64,000 nucleotides of DNA from Lutjanus erythropterus (GCA_020091685.1 CM034591.1:14414043-14478042); one strand, 5' to 3'. Positions 1 to 12,613 are shown, counted from the stretch's first letter. A program made the numbers and translations. The notes: a model not told the origin generated them from the letters alone.

Positions 1-387
1 TATTTGTGTGATCGTGTGACCTTTCAAAGGTTAGTTCAGATTCACCAAAGTCACACAATAACTCAAACAAATTAACAGCAGCTCCCATGGTCTGAATCAT
101 AAAATGACTGTTTTTGCCTTAAGAGTTTGGTGGCTTTTGATGGAGGGATATTTGGCTTATATAATGATGGTTTAGTACCTCATACAACCCCACTTCAAAA
201 AATCCAAACTCTCCCTTTAATTAGATACTGAAATGAATGGAAACCAGCAGCTGAATTAGTCATAATACATGGAATGCTTTAGAAGGTGGTCAGTACTAAA
301 TAAGCACAGTATGCACTTATTAGGCTGTAATATGAAAAGCCACTAGTATGGCCCTTTTCTTGACAATTTGTTGTTGTTGTTGTTCAG
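1..387 (+). other. whamm intron (3' end), with a repeat fragment
   Basis: This is the intron that ends at the TTCAG acceptor before 388. About half of it (31-223) is a fragment of repeat family B. I see no coding sequence. Confidence 0.7.
31..223. repeat. Repeat family B, terminal fragment
   Basis: It shares TTCACCAAAGTCACACAAT with the copies near 11995 and 54937. It ends in an outer terminus (CTCATACAACCCCACTTC to TCTCCCTTTAA) that is the inverse of the AAAGGGATAGTTTGGATTAT terminus at 11214. The other half of the element is missing or outside the window. Confidence 0.6.
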
Positions 388-589
388 TTGGGCAACCTGT
401 CTGGCAACATCAAGAGAACTGAATCGGGGTCTGCATCTGTGGACTGCCAGCAGCAGGACACAGTGGACCAGCTGGAGCTGCAGTTCTACGAAACCCAGCT
501 CGAACTTTACGACGCCAAGTTTGAGATCCTGAAGAATGAGGAGCAGCTGCTGGTGGCTCAGATAGACACCGTGCGACGGCAGATTAAAG
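388..589 (+). CDS. whamm: whamm coding exon a (probably exon 4)
   Basis: A T-rich tract ending TTGTTCAG precedes the exon and GTAAAC follows it. It encodes 67 codons plus one base, starting LGNLSGNIKRT. The segment LELQFYETQLELYDAKFEIL is heptad-like coiled coil and matches the WHAMM core. The exon enters in phase 0, and no start codon is expected here because the N-terminal membrane-binding region lies upstream of the window. Confidence 0.92.
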
Positions 590-3500
590 GTAAACTGCCC
601 ATGATAAGTAGCGTCTGTGGAGGACAGATGTGGAGGCTGCTTCTCATTAATGAAGGGAAACGAGATTTTAAACTACCACCTTTTAAACCAAATTGAATCA
701 CTGTGATAGACAGTGATGTCCTTGTACAGTTCACTCTAAAATACAGAAGCCACATTGATTTAAAGATGTATGAAGCGCTCTGTATTCAATAACTGTTCCT
801 TTCTAAGAAATCATAATCCCAGTAGAAAATAGTGAAACAGAGAGAAAATGCCCAAGGTTGCCTCGCACTGTGAAACTATAATTGGAATCCAAAGGTCCTC
901 ACATTAATTACCACCTTTGCCTGAATGCTGTTTTTAAATGGATGCAGTAATCCAGCAAATGACCACAAAAATAGAGGCTCTTGAACAAGGTAATGATGTG
1001 GACTATGAAAGCCCTGCAATAAATGCTAGCTTGTCTAAATGGCCAGGTCACCTAAGCCACACAACTTGAGGCCATTTTTCAGCCTTTAGCACCATTAAAA
1101 ATATGATGAATTAGCTAATAGAAGTCCCTGTTTGCAGTGTAACTACGGATGTACACACAATATCACTGGGTTACTTTGATACTGAAGAAAACTTCAAAAT
1201 GTGATGATTCCCAAGCAAGTTCTGTTGTATTATTATCTTGCTTTTAAATGTGTTTTTTGGGGAAAAAGTGGATTGATCACACTGTAACAATAAAAACGAA
1301 ACTGACATGGAATCAATGACCACTAATGGAAACTTTGTAGCCCAGTCAGAAATTACCAGAACACCTTCAGATGTATGAAGGACAAGGTCTTGCATTATGT
1401 GATTTGGGTTGGCAGATTTCATTTAGAGGTTAATTAATAAATATTAATCAATAAGGATTTAATTAACATACTGTTCTGCCAGTATGGACATGAAGAAGAT
1501 CTCAAAAAGGTCTTTAAAAGTCTTAAAATTTAAACCTGCAGAGTTTCAAGTATGAGGAGCGTCTTTTTATTCATTTTTATCTAAGTGGATTTATGGACAT
1601 TTATTCACAGTGGCCATCAGAGATAATGATTTTTTCGGGTAACAGGGTTTCTCGTGGCTCATGCAAACTCATGGTGAGAGCTCAAATCATAATGATTTAG
1701 GAAAATGACATTAAAGCATATTTTATTTTAAAAAAGGGTTCCTGTTTAACATATTGTTTTCCTTTTGCAGTGTAACTGAGCGTTAATATAACATAAATTG
1801 CTTTGCTTTCATTTACACACACCCCTCCCCCCCGTGCCCCCCTGGGATGGCAGGTCTGATTTTGTGTGGTTTTATGTTGACTCCATGAAATGACACATTT
1901 TTAGGCGCTGGACTGCATTACATTGTAAGGTGTTTTTAATAATTTGTCAATGTCATTTAAGCAAAAATACACACTGAGACAGGCCGTGCAACAAAACACT
2001 GCACTATACTACATTTACCAAAGCGCTGAATCAACACCCTTCTATAGAATTAAACATTACATGTTTGCACAATGTTTCACAGATTTCTTAGCAGGTCTGC
2101 TGCATTGGATGACATTGTGACGTGCAGGGGTTTCTGTTTTTCTGGTCACTCAGGGCCTTGTGCAGAGGGTTTACTTAGGGGAAATATTTAGTTCGTGTAA
2201 ATATTTCCCTAATTGCTCCTCCTGAGACGTGAGATGTTTGCTTCCAAGTGGTGTGTCAGTACACGCTGTGTGTGTACCTGTCTGCGTCTGTGTGTGTCCT
2301 GACTCTGACTGGTTTCAGGTTTATTTTCCCAACTAAAAGGCAGGAAAGTGTCCTCTACAAGTTGCTGCTCAGTAAAGAAGCAGGATGACAGAGAAAAAAA
2401 TATGAGATGTTACAAATCAAAGGAGGCTGCTGAGTTTATGGAGCCTTCAAAAGAGTTCATATTTATAGTAGTCATTAGTGGGCAAGGAATTTTTTTAATG
2501 TCCTTGTTGGAATATATGAATTATTTTCTGAGAAAACTACCTCTGGTTGTCGCAAAGACTTTTTCTCACTCTCAACTGACACAGGATAATATGCAGATCA
2601 ACTGATTTGCATGTAAGTATTGCTGATTACTCCAGTTTCAAGTTTCAAGTTTCTCACCAGTGATGAAATTTCTTCTGTCCTGCTGCAACAATATTTTCCC
2701 CATCCTGGGTCTTTGTAATGCAAAAATCCTTTAAAGACCCGGACAAGTAGCCCAGGAATTGTTTGAAATCAAGCTGCATTAAGCGTTAAAGGTCACTCCT
2801 AAACCCCATAACCTGATAAAGGGAACTAATTTCCTGTTGACATGTAATTTCAGAAGTAAGTAAGAACCACCAAAGCTGCAAATAATCTGATTTCTGAAGT
2901 GCATTAACAGTCAATGTAACCTTTTATCATACTTGTATATAGAGAGAAAGGAAAAGAGGAAGAACAAAAGAAACCAAAGAGCATGTTGGGGGAACACACC
3001 AGCTCAAAAAACATTGTGATATATCATTTCAGAGGTAATGTCTTCTTCCACTGTAGTGTAAACAGTCCATTTCGCCCATTTTTTTTTGGATGAAGGTTGC
3101 TTCACTGGATGTCAGAGAGAAAGCCATCCTTTCCATAACAAACATTTCTTTGCCAAGCCCTTTTAACATTTAATCAGTAGGACTGATGAGTAGCAATTTA
3201 GTTTTCACTAATGGAAATTACATTTCAACATGACAAATTTTTAATTTTGGGTATCTGTAAAACAATTTTGACTTATTACAAATATATTTTCACATGTAGA
3301 AATTACATTTAATTTAATAATAGATATAAATAATTCATTTTTCACTACTAAGAATAACGATTACAGATATCTACAGTTGAATTTTCACGAGCTATAAAAG
3401 GGTTGTGGCTTGTGTAGTATTGATTGAAAAATCAAAATGCAGTTATTAATGTTTACAATTACTATTACAGCTACTGGTTAAATGTTGAAAGGGCCATAGA

Positions 3501-6500
3501 ACAAAATCTATGGTTGACATCAGGGTGAGACCTGCGACTCTGCTCTGTGTGATCAAGTAAAATTTTATTTGTATAGCCCAATATCACAAATCACGATGGA
3601 ATATAGACTCTAAGCAAAAATTATGATTTAATTACATTTGTATGAGTTGAAAAAGCATCTTTTGACCAGGTAATGGGACATTTGAGTAATTAGACTACAT
3701 TTGTGTCGTAGAACTGAAGGAGGAGGTGGTGTACTATGATGTGTGTGAAGATCTGGAGGAGCTGCAGAGCATGATGGTCAACACAGGTGTTCACCAAGCA
3801 GAGTCTCCGGCTGTCAGTCAGCTGAAAAGACGCCTACAGACATTGGAGACCAAGAGGGGCAACATCTGTGCCCGGCGAGCTTATCTCCGCAACAAAAAGG
3901 TGTGAGAGAGTATCATCAACAGTAATTTCTTTTCAGAAGACTTTTTTTTCGAAGGCAAATGTTATTCTTGTGGTTTGGAAGAAGTTGGAGATGTAATGTT
4001 TTTCTTCACTGTCTGTCTCCTTCTCGTCCCCAGTTGCTAAGTTTTTAAAATAGTTTTACTATATTGTTTTATTTTTAGCTAACAGAGTAATTTAAGCACA
4101 GTTGGTTCATTTGGCATTTTCTCCAGTTGCTGGCTGCTTGCTCATTTGTCTGATTAAAAAGCATTTTATTGCTCAGAACAAAGTGAATCCCCTGATAAGA
4201 GGCTCCCTCGAAATCATCTACAGTAATCTACAGGGACCAAGAGTCACATCATGCATGAATATTTAACAATGCAGTAAAAACAAGGAACACTGTGAAATTG
4301 AAAAAGTTCTCTCCTAATTGGCTGAGCTGTTATTTCCCCCTCATTATCACTTTCACTGGCATTTTCTGAACTTTAAACAATATATTTGCCCAAACAGTAT
4401 TTGTAAGTATGAACGTTTGTGTGTGTTTTTTAGGATCAGTGCATGGATGCTCACGAGCAGAAGCAGGTGTCAGCCAAGCAGAGCTCCATCCTCTTCAGCC
4501 AGCATCACCAGGTCCACCTGGTACGTCACCACAGCAACGAGACAACCCACAGAGATGCAGGAGTCACTAATGCAACCAGATCCATTGCTCGCTCTCTCTA
4601 ATACCTCTCACTGTCTCCCTCTGTTGTCTGCAGAAACGTGAGAAGAGGAAAGAGGAGGAGCAGAGGAGGAAGGAGTGGGTGGACCAGGAGCGAGAGAAGA
4701 CTCTGAGCAGATTACGATCCTTCAGAGAGGTCAGGGCTCTCTCATTGTCTCCACTCCACCTCCTCCCGCAGTTTCTCCTCTGTTAATAAAACCCCAGACG
4801 CTCCCGCCTCATGCAATAATTCACCACAAAATTAAAATCTGGTTATTAACGGCTGAGCCTCCACGTCAGAGGAAGTTCTGATGACCAAGTTCTGCTGTTG
4901 TGGACATGCTTTGTAGTAGTGAGCAGTCTTACACCAGAGCTTTAAATGGTGCGTGAAGGATTAGAGTTTTGTCAGAGAGGAAACTGAGAGACAAGGAAGG
5001 AAATTTTGGACAGAGAGACTCACTGTTGATATTAAACATTTAACACTTTTAGCAAGGAGTCCTCAAATTTAGATGTTAAACACTCGTGACAAAGATGGTC
5101 TGGTGGCAGAATATTTTACAGTTGAAGAATACATTTATTGTCTTAACAGACTTCACATTTCCATCTGCTCTGCTTGAAATCTGCTTCTCTGCCAACTCGT
5201 GTGTTGTAAACAGTGGAGTCTGCTGAAAATGCTTTGTAATGTTGACACTGTCTCTAAAACCCTATTTATACCAACTATCCAAATGCGATCTGTATCTGGA
5301 CATGTTTCCAGATAAGGAAAAATGCAACTGGTAAATATGTCATGATTGGAATGTGATTGGATCTGTCTGATCTTTAGACTTTTAGCTAACATAAAATATA
5401 GGTTGCTCTTCAAATTTTAGAGAGCGAGCAAGCAAGTAGACTGAAAGAGACGCATCTCTAATTACTAATTATGAGTCTATTCTGTGCCATGAAAGTGCTA
5501 CAAGATGTGTTATTCAAACGAAGTGCATGAAAAGCAATCTGTGAAAAAAAATGGCATACAGCAAGAAATAACTATTTTGCGACAGTGTCCGTTGCATTCA
5601 TCTGTGCAGCTGATCCGCTGTCAACAAACCATAATTTATCTATTCATACATGCTGGTACTGCAACACACCGAGACAAACTGCCACCATGTTTTTAATATG
5701 AAGAATCACACGTTTTGTGTCGTTAAATTTTATTTAAATATCATATTTTGTTAAGCAATAATTGTTATGGGTCATTTAAAAAATTTACAAATCTCTGATT
5801 TCAGCCTCTCAAATGTGAATATTTTCTGGATTCTTTAGTCCTCTGTGACAGTAAACTGAATATCTTTGCATTGTGAACAAAATTTTTTGAGGACGTCACC
5901 TTTGGAAAACAGTAATCACTGTTTTTTCATATTTTATGGCCCAAACAACAAATCAATTAATTAGAATAATGAAAATGATTGTTAGTTGCAGCCCTAATTG
6001 ATAATAATAATTGCTGTTGACTAAACTAAAAAAGAGTAAAAGAACTGAAGGAATATAGTCGACACATCTGAACTGATGCTTGATGAAATTGCTGTTGGAT
6101 AACAATGTAAACTGGGAAAATTCAACACAGTCAAATTACAAACTCTGCCAGTTACATTAGACTAAATGACCAAATAACATCAAGTCAGTTTAGTGTAATC
6201 AGATCCTCCACTCTCCATTTATGCACATATTCATAAAAAAAATGTATGTATGACATGAGTCATACCTACATTTACACTTGGGTGACAGTTAAGTATACGT
6301 TTTGTCCTTCTAAAATTATTTTTAGCCATGCTAGCAGCGAGGCTCTGAGGATGGCAGTATTGGCCTTCCAGCCGACCAGTCGCTCCTCCACTTTGGTCCA
6401 GACTGAAACATCTCAAAACTATGTGGCAGATTGACTTGAAATTTTGCACAGACATTCATTAATTCCCTTCAGGATGAATTCTAATGGCTTTTGTGATTCC

Positions 6501-7496
6501 TTGACTCTTCATCCTGTATCATCATCGTGTCAAAAGTCCAGTGCTGCCAGAACTACAGCTGCTGCAGCCTGGTCCAGAATAGTTACTGTGTGGTCCTCGT
6601 GTTGAGACAGTTTTGTCAACCAATCAGTGGTTGGATGGATTGTTTCTGTTTTCCTTTGAGTCTTAAAGGATCGTCCGACTCATGCAGATTAGGAGGATTT
6701 ATTTTCTCTTGTCAGCATCGTGGTTTTATATGTGTGTTTGTGTGTGTTTTGTGCACATTCCCTCTGTCACTTCATTTTAATCTCAAGTCACTGTGAGACA
6801 GATTTAAAACAACAAGAACATTAGACCGTCATGTGGGTGTCGTCTTTGCAGTCTCTCTCAGAACATTAGATGAGATAATGTCCTTATTTAACCCTCTTCT
6901 ACTGTCTTTTTCAAGAAGCGGCAGGGCCAGTACATCCTGAAGACTCCCCAGTCGAGGATGTCTCCTCCAGACGTCCAGTGTACCTCCCAGCCGCTGTCCA
7001 TCATCAGCCTCGGGCCCTCTGAAGGACCCTCCTCCATCCGTCCTGCACCCAGACGCAATAAAACACCCAAGAAACGGCAGCCGAAAGACATCCCGGTCCA
7101 AATCTTCTCTGCATCACCACCTCCAGCAACAACAACCTGTCCCACTGCGCCTCCTCCTCCTCCCCCACCGCCACCTCCACCACCCCCACCACTGCCCCCC
7201 AGCATACCCCCTCCACCTGTCCAAGCTTCGCCTTCCTCTGAGGACACACCGATGCCTCTGAGTGAGAAAGAGGATCCTCCTTTTCCAGCCAAGAACATGC
7301 TCAAACAAAATATCGGTGAGAGTGAAATACATACAGTTTAATTCTGCTTTTTCTCTGATAAACGGACATCAAAACGCTGGATTCATTTTGATGTCCTTTT
7401 ATTGGAAAATGACAAGAAAAATGGAGCTGGATGTGTGAATATGTCCGACTGCAGGGAAGGTTGTGTTTGTTTGTTCCAGAGAAAAGTCTGCTTGGA

Positions 7497-7547
<51 letters not shown>

Positions 7548-10338
7548 TGTACATAGTGTTCTGTCCTAAATTCCCAACTTCCCCCATGAGGCCAGAGGAG
7601 GCATTTTACCTCAGTTGTGGTCCTGCTGATGCACACTCTCAGCTCCAGGGAGACGGGAACGTCTGACACGGCTTCATTTTTCTGAGCTTTTGTGAAATGG
7701 AAGTCATTCAAGAAGAAGCTGAGTTTAAAAGTGTTTTGAAATTGTGCACCACTGACAGCCTGGGAAAGCTCTGTGCAGTCTACGCTATTGTGTCCATTGA
7801 TTCTTCCATCCGTGTTAAAAGTGTCTGTTTACATGTTTTGTTATGTTACTATAGGAACGATGGATGAAGTGTTGGCCTCACTGCAGCGTGGACAGATTCA
7901 GCTGCGAAAAGTCCCCACTCCAAAGATGGCGTCTCCTGTTGTGGACCCGAGGAGTGATCTGATGTCTGCCATCCGACAGGGAGTCACCCTCAAGAAGGTG
8001 AGATGTTCGTAAGAAAAGAGAACACACCAAAGCCTACAGATAAACTCAGAAATCGACCAGACCAATAAACACTGTTGACCGATATCAGCTTATTGTAGAC
8101 ATACTGTGTTGGTGTATAAATCAGCTGATAAGAACAGCACAGAAAAAACAAATATGTTGGGGTGATGTAGTTTATCATACATGCACTGAGGTTTTGGAGC
8201 TACTTTAACAATTATTTCATTTGTTAACAAATCTCAAAGCAATTGTGTTAATCTAACTTGCTCACTTAATTTGTGAAGCCACAAGCCAAAGACTGCAGCC
8301 ACAGTCTAATGTTGTCCAAAATTAAATGATTAAAAATACAAATAAGCTGCACACTGCTGCACAGGGTGACACTGCAGTTCGTTTTGAGTCCATCCTGCTG
8401 CTGTAAATACTCACTAGCACACCAAATGCATATTAGTTTGCATAAAAAAGTAATCAACAAATGCACTGTTCGTTTACTTTTCCTGTTTGAGTAACATTTG
8501 CTAAAAACTATACTGAGGGAAATTATTTAACCTTTTCAAAATATGACAGTACATTATTTGTGACTCTGTTTTGAAGATTTCATCTTCAGTAGGAACCACC
8601 AGGCTTTGGGCTGGGAGCCACATCGAGGCTGAGAAGTATTTAGAGACAGATTAACACATTGTATGTTTTGGTCTTATCATGGTATTTGTTGACAACAACA
8701 AAATTATAAATTAATACCAACCTTATTCTCAGTATTGGACAAGAGTTTTCCATCCATGGTTTATGTGAATGCATGAAAATAAGTGATGTCTCGTAATGAC
8801 ATTTATGGTTTTTAGGGATAAATGTGAAGGCACTTTGAAAAACAAATGAGGCAATTTCAGTAAATTAGACAAAGTTGATTGCTGTTTTATAAGCAGACTG
8901 AATAACAAATGTTAGAAAGTTTATTTGTCCATTATAATCAGCTCAAGTTAATCTGTGTGCATGTGCCTTATATTGTTTTGTGTTGTTTTAAGTTTCATTT
9001 AGATATGTTTAATTTATTTTTAATAGTTTTTTCATGTTCATAATTGAAAACATCTGCAGGCTCGGTATCATTTCATCATCAGGGGGATCATTTGTGTCTG
9101 ACATTTTGGTTCACCTGACAACAATTTAGGCGTTTTAGAAAAACATTATCTGCTAAAAAAAATACTTCTACATCAGTTTATTTAAGATATGTCATTCAAC
9201 TACCTATGTTTGCCAGTACAGTTTGTGTTTGGGATCAGGTGTGCCTTTTTCACAGCAGACATTTTTACCAGAATAACAGATAACATTAATGATCTGTCAT
9301 ACCGCCAAATGGTCTTTGGTGCTGATGGGGTCTCAAATTGATGCTGACTCATATGAAAGTATGAATAAAGTTTGTCTTTCAAAGACAACATCTCTTGTAA
9401 CAAAGCGTTTAATTCTCCTAACTCCTCTCGTATTTGTAGAATTTCCTGAACCTGTATCCCTCTGGTTTTCTTCTTGTTTCTCTGTGCAACACACAGCAGT
9501 AACAGGTCAACAGTATTTCTTTGACACAGCTGGAATGAGCAACGTGTGCTCGGTCCCAGTGTTTACAGAATGCTATCGTTGATCAGTGTGGATGCTCATG
9601 TTGTTATTTTTAAAGTTATCGTTCTTCCCCTGTGTTGCTCCAGGCAACAAAAACCATGACCCGGTTACTCAAGATAATCCACAGACCTTGTGAACGGTTT
9701 CCTGTAGGAACTACTGTTGGAAAGAAAGTCATTCTGGTAGATGTTAACGTGGTTCTGGTAGATTCTGCTGCAGACAGAAAGTAATACCTTTAGAATTTTT
9801 CAAATATATTTAGTCCCATTATATTTGAGAGAAAGCAGAAATCTGTACGGCTGATATCTCCAAAACTCAGCAACCCACACCAAAACAGTATAGATAGATT
9901 ACCATAAAAACAGACAGACACTCTGTTGATGTTGAAGCTTTTACATCCGTAACTCAAACTGCACTCTCATGTCATGAACTCATGAAGGCCCGAGCTCCGT
10001 GACAGTTACGGACCGCAGCAGGGACAAGTGGCAATACCATGATGATGGCTGTATTCCATTTAGGTAACAATTCAAAATGTCTACTGTGAAAGAAGGTCTA
10101 TTGATTTTTAACAGCAGGATGTAAAACATGCATTGAACCTGAATGAACACTGGTATTAAAGTGACTCGTTGCGCTGCAGGTGGTTCCTACTCGTGCAGAA
10201 GTCCCGAGCACTGGAGACAACGAGCTGGAGCGCAGCATTAAAGCCGCCATGATGAGGATGAAGAAGGTGGCAGCCGACTCTGACGAGGAGGAGGACAGAG
10301 GAGAGGACGAGACACAGAGCACAGACTGGGACAGCTGA
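388..10338 (+). CDS. whamm: WHAMM (WASP homolog associated with actin, membranes and microtubules), 3' seven coding exons; 5' part outside window
   Basis: Seven exons join in frame: 388-589, 3712-3899, 4434-4520, 4634-4729, 6916-7315, 7855-7997 and 10180-10338. They give 424 C-terminal residues and a TGA. Numbering the visible part from 1, residues 1-190 are charged and coiled-coil-like (the microtubule-binding region in the family). Residues 270-283 are 14 consecutive prolines, a profilin-type site. WH2 motif 1 (MDEVLASLQRGQIQLRKV) is at 327-344 and WH2 motif 2 (DLMSAIRQGVTLKKV) at 359-373. A connector helix (LERSIKAAMMRMKKV) follows at 388-402, then an acidic tail ending TDWDS with the conserved Trp at 422. 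The family nucleates branched actin through Arp2/3 on ER-Golgi membranes and microtubules. JMY is the main alternative, but the wording of both WH2 motifs, the connector, and the KFEILKNEE and EEVVYYD segments fit WHAMM, as does homer2 next door. The human gene has ten exons, so these are probably exons 4-10. No frameshift or premature stop is seen. Confidence 0.95.
590..3711 (+). other. whamm intron, no gene seen
   Basis: This is a 3.1 kb AT-rich intron. It holds a TG-rich patch at about 2265-2300, a short TTTATTTGTATAGCCCAATA stretch near 3567 that resembles the tail of a common fish interspersed repeat, and a TCTTAAA-type repeat fragment near 1510-1545. No open frame in it resembles a protein. 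Confidence 0.7.
3712..3899 (+). CDS. whamm: whamm coding exon b (probably exon 5)
   Basis: Acceptor TCGTAG, donor GTGTGA. Joined to the single base left over from the previous exon, it gives 63 codons (ELKEEVVYYDVCEDLEEL to RAYLRNKK) and ends in phase 0. It continues the coiled coil; EEVVYYD and the ETKRGNICARRA stretch are characteristic of WHAMM. Confidence 0.92.
4434..4520 (+). CDS. whamm: whamm coding exon c (probably exon 6)
   Basis: Acceptor TTTTTTAG, donor GTACGT. It has 29 codons in phase 0, DQCMDAHEQKQVSAKQ to SQHHQVHL. It corresponds to the family segment around SRQHHSIQ, which precedes a strongly basic and acidic helix. Confidence 0.9.
4634..4729 (+). CDS. whamm: whamm coding exon d (probably exon 7)
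   Basis: Acceptor GTCTGCAG, donor GTCAGG. It has 32 codons, KREKRKEEEQRRKEW to SRLRSFRE, a highly charged single-alpha-helix or coiled-coil segment that ends the coiled-coil region. The intron before it is only 113 bases. Confidence 0.92.
4730..6915 (+). other. whamm intron with a repeat family C copy
   Basis: This is a 2.2 kb intron between the charged-helix exon and the proline-rich exon. It contains a family C (hAT-like) copy at 5775-5997. The small open frames on both strands lack recognisable motifs. Confidence 0.7.
5775..5997 (+). repeat. Repeat family C (hAT-like short element)
   Basis: It contains the family hallmarks CAGTAAACTGAATATCTTTG, GAGGACGTCACCTT and a terminal GTTAGTTGCAGCCCTAA. 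Similar copies occur near 15.8, 23.4-23.8, 32.0-32.2, 47.5-47.9 and 62.7-63.7 kb. TIRs of the GGGCTGCAAC type are known from fish hAT-derived elements. Confidence 0.6.
6916..7315 (+). CDS. whamm: whamm coding exon e, proline-rich region (probably exon 8)
   Basis: The acceptor is most likely TTTCAAG at 6915. AG at 6917-6918 is also possible and would drop one Lys without changing frame. The donor is GTGAGA. The exon has 133 codons plus one base, from KRQGQYILKTPQ to the 14-proline run at about 7150-7191 and IPPPPV. DIPVQIF just before the prolines matches the NIPVQVF seen in mammalian WHAMM. Proline runs of this kind recruit profilin-actin and SH3 proteins. Confidence 0.92.
7501..7546. repeat. 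(GT)n microsatellite
   Basis: 23 uninterrupted GT units lie in the whamm intron, about 185 bases after the proline-rich exon. Confidence 0.97.
7855..7997 (+). CDS. whamm: whamm coding exon f, two WH2 motifs (probably exon 9)
   Basis: Acceptor ACTATAG, donor GTGAGA. With the carried-over base it gives GTMDEVLASLQRGQIQLRKV, then DLMSAIRQGVTLKK. These are two WH2 helices, each followed by an LRKV/LKKV actin-cleft motif; the last Val comes from the next exon. Two WH2 motifs fit WHAMM. Confidence 0.95.
7998..10179 (+). other. whamm last intron
   Basis: This is a 2.2 kb AT-rich intron separating the WH2 exon from the connector/acidic exon. A truncated family A repeat occupies about 9640-9905. No coding signal was recognised in the rest. 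Confidence 0.7.
9640..9905. repeat. Repeat family A, truncated copy
   Basis: CATGACCCGGTTACTCAAGA is shared with copies at 11539 and 41624. CACACCAAAACAGTATAGAT corresponds to the family segment near 41900. The AAAGGGACAGTTCA terminus is missing. Confidence 0.55.
10180..10338 (+). CDS. whamm: whamm last coding exon, connector and acidic tail
   Basis: Acceptor GCGCTGCAG. There are 52 codons and TGA at 10336-10338. NELERSIKAAMMRMKKV is the amphipathic connector, and ADSDEEEDRGEDETQSTDWDS is the acidic Arp2/3-binding tail with its conserved Trp. A CA-rich microsatellite starts three bases after the stop codon. Confidence 0.96.
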   Translation: MVPTRAEVPSTGDNELERSIKAAMMRMKKVAADSDEEEDRGEDETQSTDWDS

Positions 10339-11212
10339 GAACACACACACACAGACACACGCACACACGCAGTTATCTTAATTTCCCCTGCTCTGTTCTC
10401 TTCATGGTTCTGAGCTCCAGCTTACATTGCTGCCAAATTCTCACCAAAAAGCTTTGACCAGAATGGGATTACGCCTCTTCTGACTTGCTCGTTGCAGTGT
10501 GTTGAAGTTGTCGAACAGTAATCATATTTGTCTTTTCAAATCAGCCCTGACATGTTGTCCAAAACTGCTCAAATCCAACTTTAGTCTCCTCTGAAGCGGT
10601 TGGTTTGCAGAAATCCCAAACTGAGCGGACGAGGCACTGTGCTTCAAAGCTCATTAAGGAGAAAAGCCGTGCAGTAGTACTGTAGTACAGTGTGTAGATG
10701 ATTGAATTTCTCCCAACTCGGCATCTGAAGGCCTTTAGTGAGACTGTCGCACAGCAGGGGAAGCCTGTGCTGCAGGCGGACACAAACACTACACTACATA
10801 ATAATTTGCCCACATTAGAGTGTAAACTCAGCCGACTTCTATTATTTTGAATGTAATTTAAATCTGAACAATTGTTTTACTTGACTTTTCCCCAACAAGG
10901 GCTACAGCAAGATGATTTTGTAGGTTTTTGTGCTTTATTACTAAACAAAGGAAGGGTTGTGTCCTGTGGTGCAGAAGTGTTAATTATTTACAGCCTACAT
11001 GTCTAAAGTCTGCATCACTGTTTGTGTTACAGGCTGTTTGATGCACTGTCGTCTCCCCGTTTGTCTTTTTGTGTCAGAATGCGTGAATGTGTTTGGCTTA
11101 TTTTAGGTGCAATTTATACAGAATCTCTTATCTCTCACTCTGTGATGCCATTATTCATTTGTTTTATGATGGAATTGCTCATTAATGTGCACAGTTCTGT
11201 CTGTAATCATGG

Positions 11213-11923
11213 TTAAAGGGATAGTTTGGATTATTTGAAGTTGGGCTGTGCAGCATACTTAGACAGTCAGTGTATTACCTACAGTAGATGGAGGTCGGCA
11301 CATCCCCAGTTGACTGAAGCAGATGGGAGCACCAGCACAGTAGATAACATCTTACCCCGAAATCCAAAATATGTATCATTCATCTGGCCTGCAGTGCTAT
11401 CTATCCATCTAGATTTTTTTGGTGTTAGTTGCAGGGTTTTGAAGATATCGGCTGTAGAAGTGGTTCTCGGCTTGTGGTGCTCAAAGCTCCAAAAAATTAC
11501 ATTTGAAAGACTCAAATCCAGTGACTCTTTCCAGAAATCATGACCCAATTACTCAAGATAATCCACAGACCTTGTTGTGAGCAGTTTCATGTTGGAAATA
11601 TTTTATTTATAGTAGAAAGCAAATGGTTCCAGTGGATTCTTCTGGAGAAAGAAAGTTCCTACTTGAAACTCCTCCTAACAAGATGTGTGGATTATCTTTA
11701 GTAACAGAGTTCAAAGGTCCACCTAAAAAAAATATCAATAGTTTAAGAGTATGCTAAATTTCACCACTCAACTTTGCAGTCAGACAGTCTTTTCCAACAG
11801 GAAACTGCCACTATATAAGCCAAATATTTTTCTCTGCAAAGCAAACTTCATAGGCAAAAACATTAATTTTACCATGTAGAACTGGGCAGTTTCTGGTCTA
11901 CTGCTGCCTCCATCTGTTGTTTT

Positions 11924-11970
<47 letters not shown>

Positions 11971-12613
11971 TCGTTTATCTAAAAGGTTAGTTCAGATTCA
12001 CCAAAGTCACACAATTGCCCTTTTCTAAGTCCCGTCCTTTCTTTGTTTTGTCCTCCAGCAGTTGAGCAAGCATCATACCTCTACTAATGTTGTCCTCTCC
12101 TGCTTCCTGTACTTTCTCTGTGCTAGGCTCGTCTATGTTGAAAAAAAAATCAGATTTTTAAGATAATTAAAAGATGTTGCTGGGGGATCTGTCAAAGCCT
12201 CATATATACATATCTTCAGTTAATGTTTGCAAAACACTGTATTTAGCTAACTCATCCACATCAATCATTAGTTAGCTAGTGTTTTGATGACATTAACTAA
12301 GTTAAGATGTGATCCTATATGTTGTTTTTACAGGAAAAGGAGAAAGTTGACCAATATGCCACGTTTATTCAACAGTGATTGGAGCACAGAGCAAGAAGGA
12401 ACAGGACTTAGGAAGGGTCAATAACACAAACTAACTAACAGTGGCATTCAGCAGCTCCCGTGTACCGCCAGGTAAAAGTACCGATTGTGCTTGTGGTGTT
12501 TGGTTGGTTTGGAGGCATGACGACCAGCATCTAATGTGGTTATTAATACACTGACTATCAATAAGTACCTCATACAGTCCTGCTTCAAATAGTCTGAACT
12601 ACACCTTTAAATC
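11213..12613. mobile_element. Family B element with nested family A copy
   Basis: The outer ends, AAAGGGATAGTTTGGATTAT at 11215 and its degenerate inverse ending near 12611, define one family B copy. Its interior (AACTTTGCAGTCAGACAG, CTTCATAGGCAAAA, TTCACCAAAGTCACACAAT) matches the full-length copy at 54485-55362. Family A sequence at about 11345-11690 interrupts it, so A inserted after B. A GT microsatellite (11929-11967) lies inside. Confidence 0.55.
11929..11967. repeat. (GT)n microsatellite
   Basis: An uninterrupted GT run follows a T8 tract, inside the family B copy downstream of whamm. Confidence 0.95.

Noticed and set aside
6888-7304. 138-codon minus-strand frame with a glycine run
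   Set aside because: It is the antisense shadow of the whamm polyproline exon.
388-10338. JMY instead of WHAMM
   Set aside because: JMY and HOMER1 have the same arrangement, so this was considered. The connector (LERSIKAAMMRMKKV), the AIRQGVTLKK motif, the two rather than three WH2 motifs and the Homer2-type neighbour all favour WHAMM.
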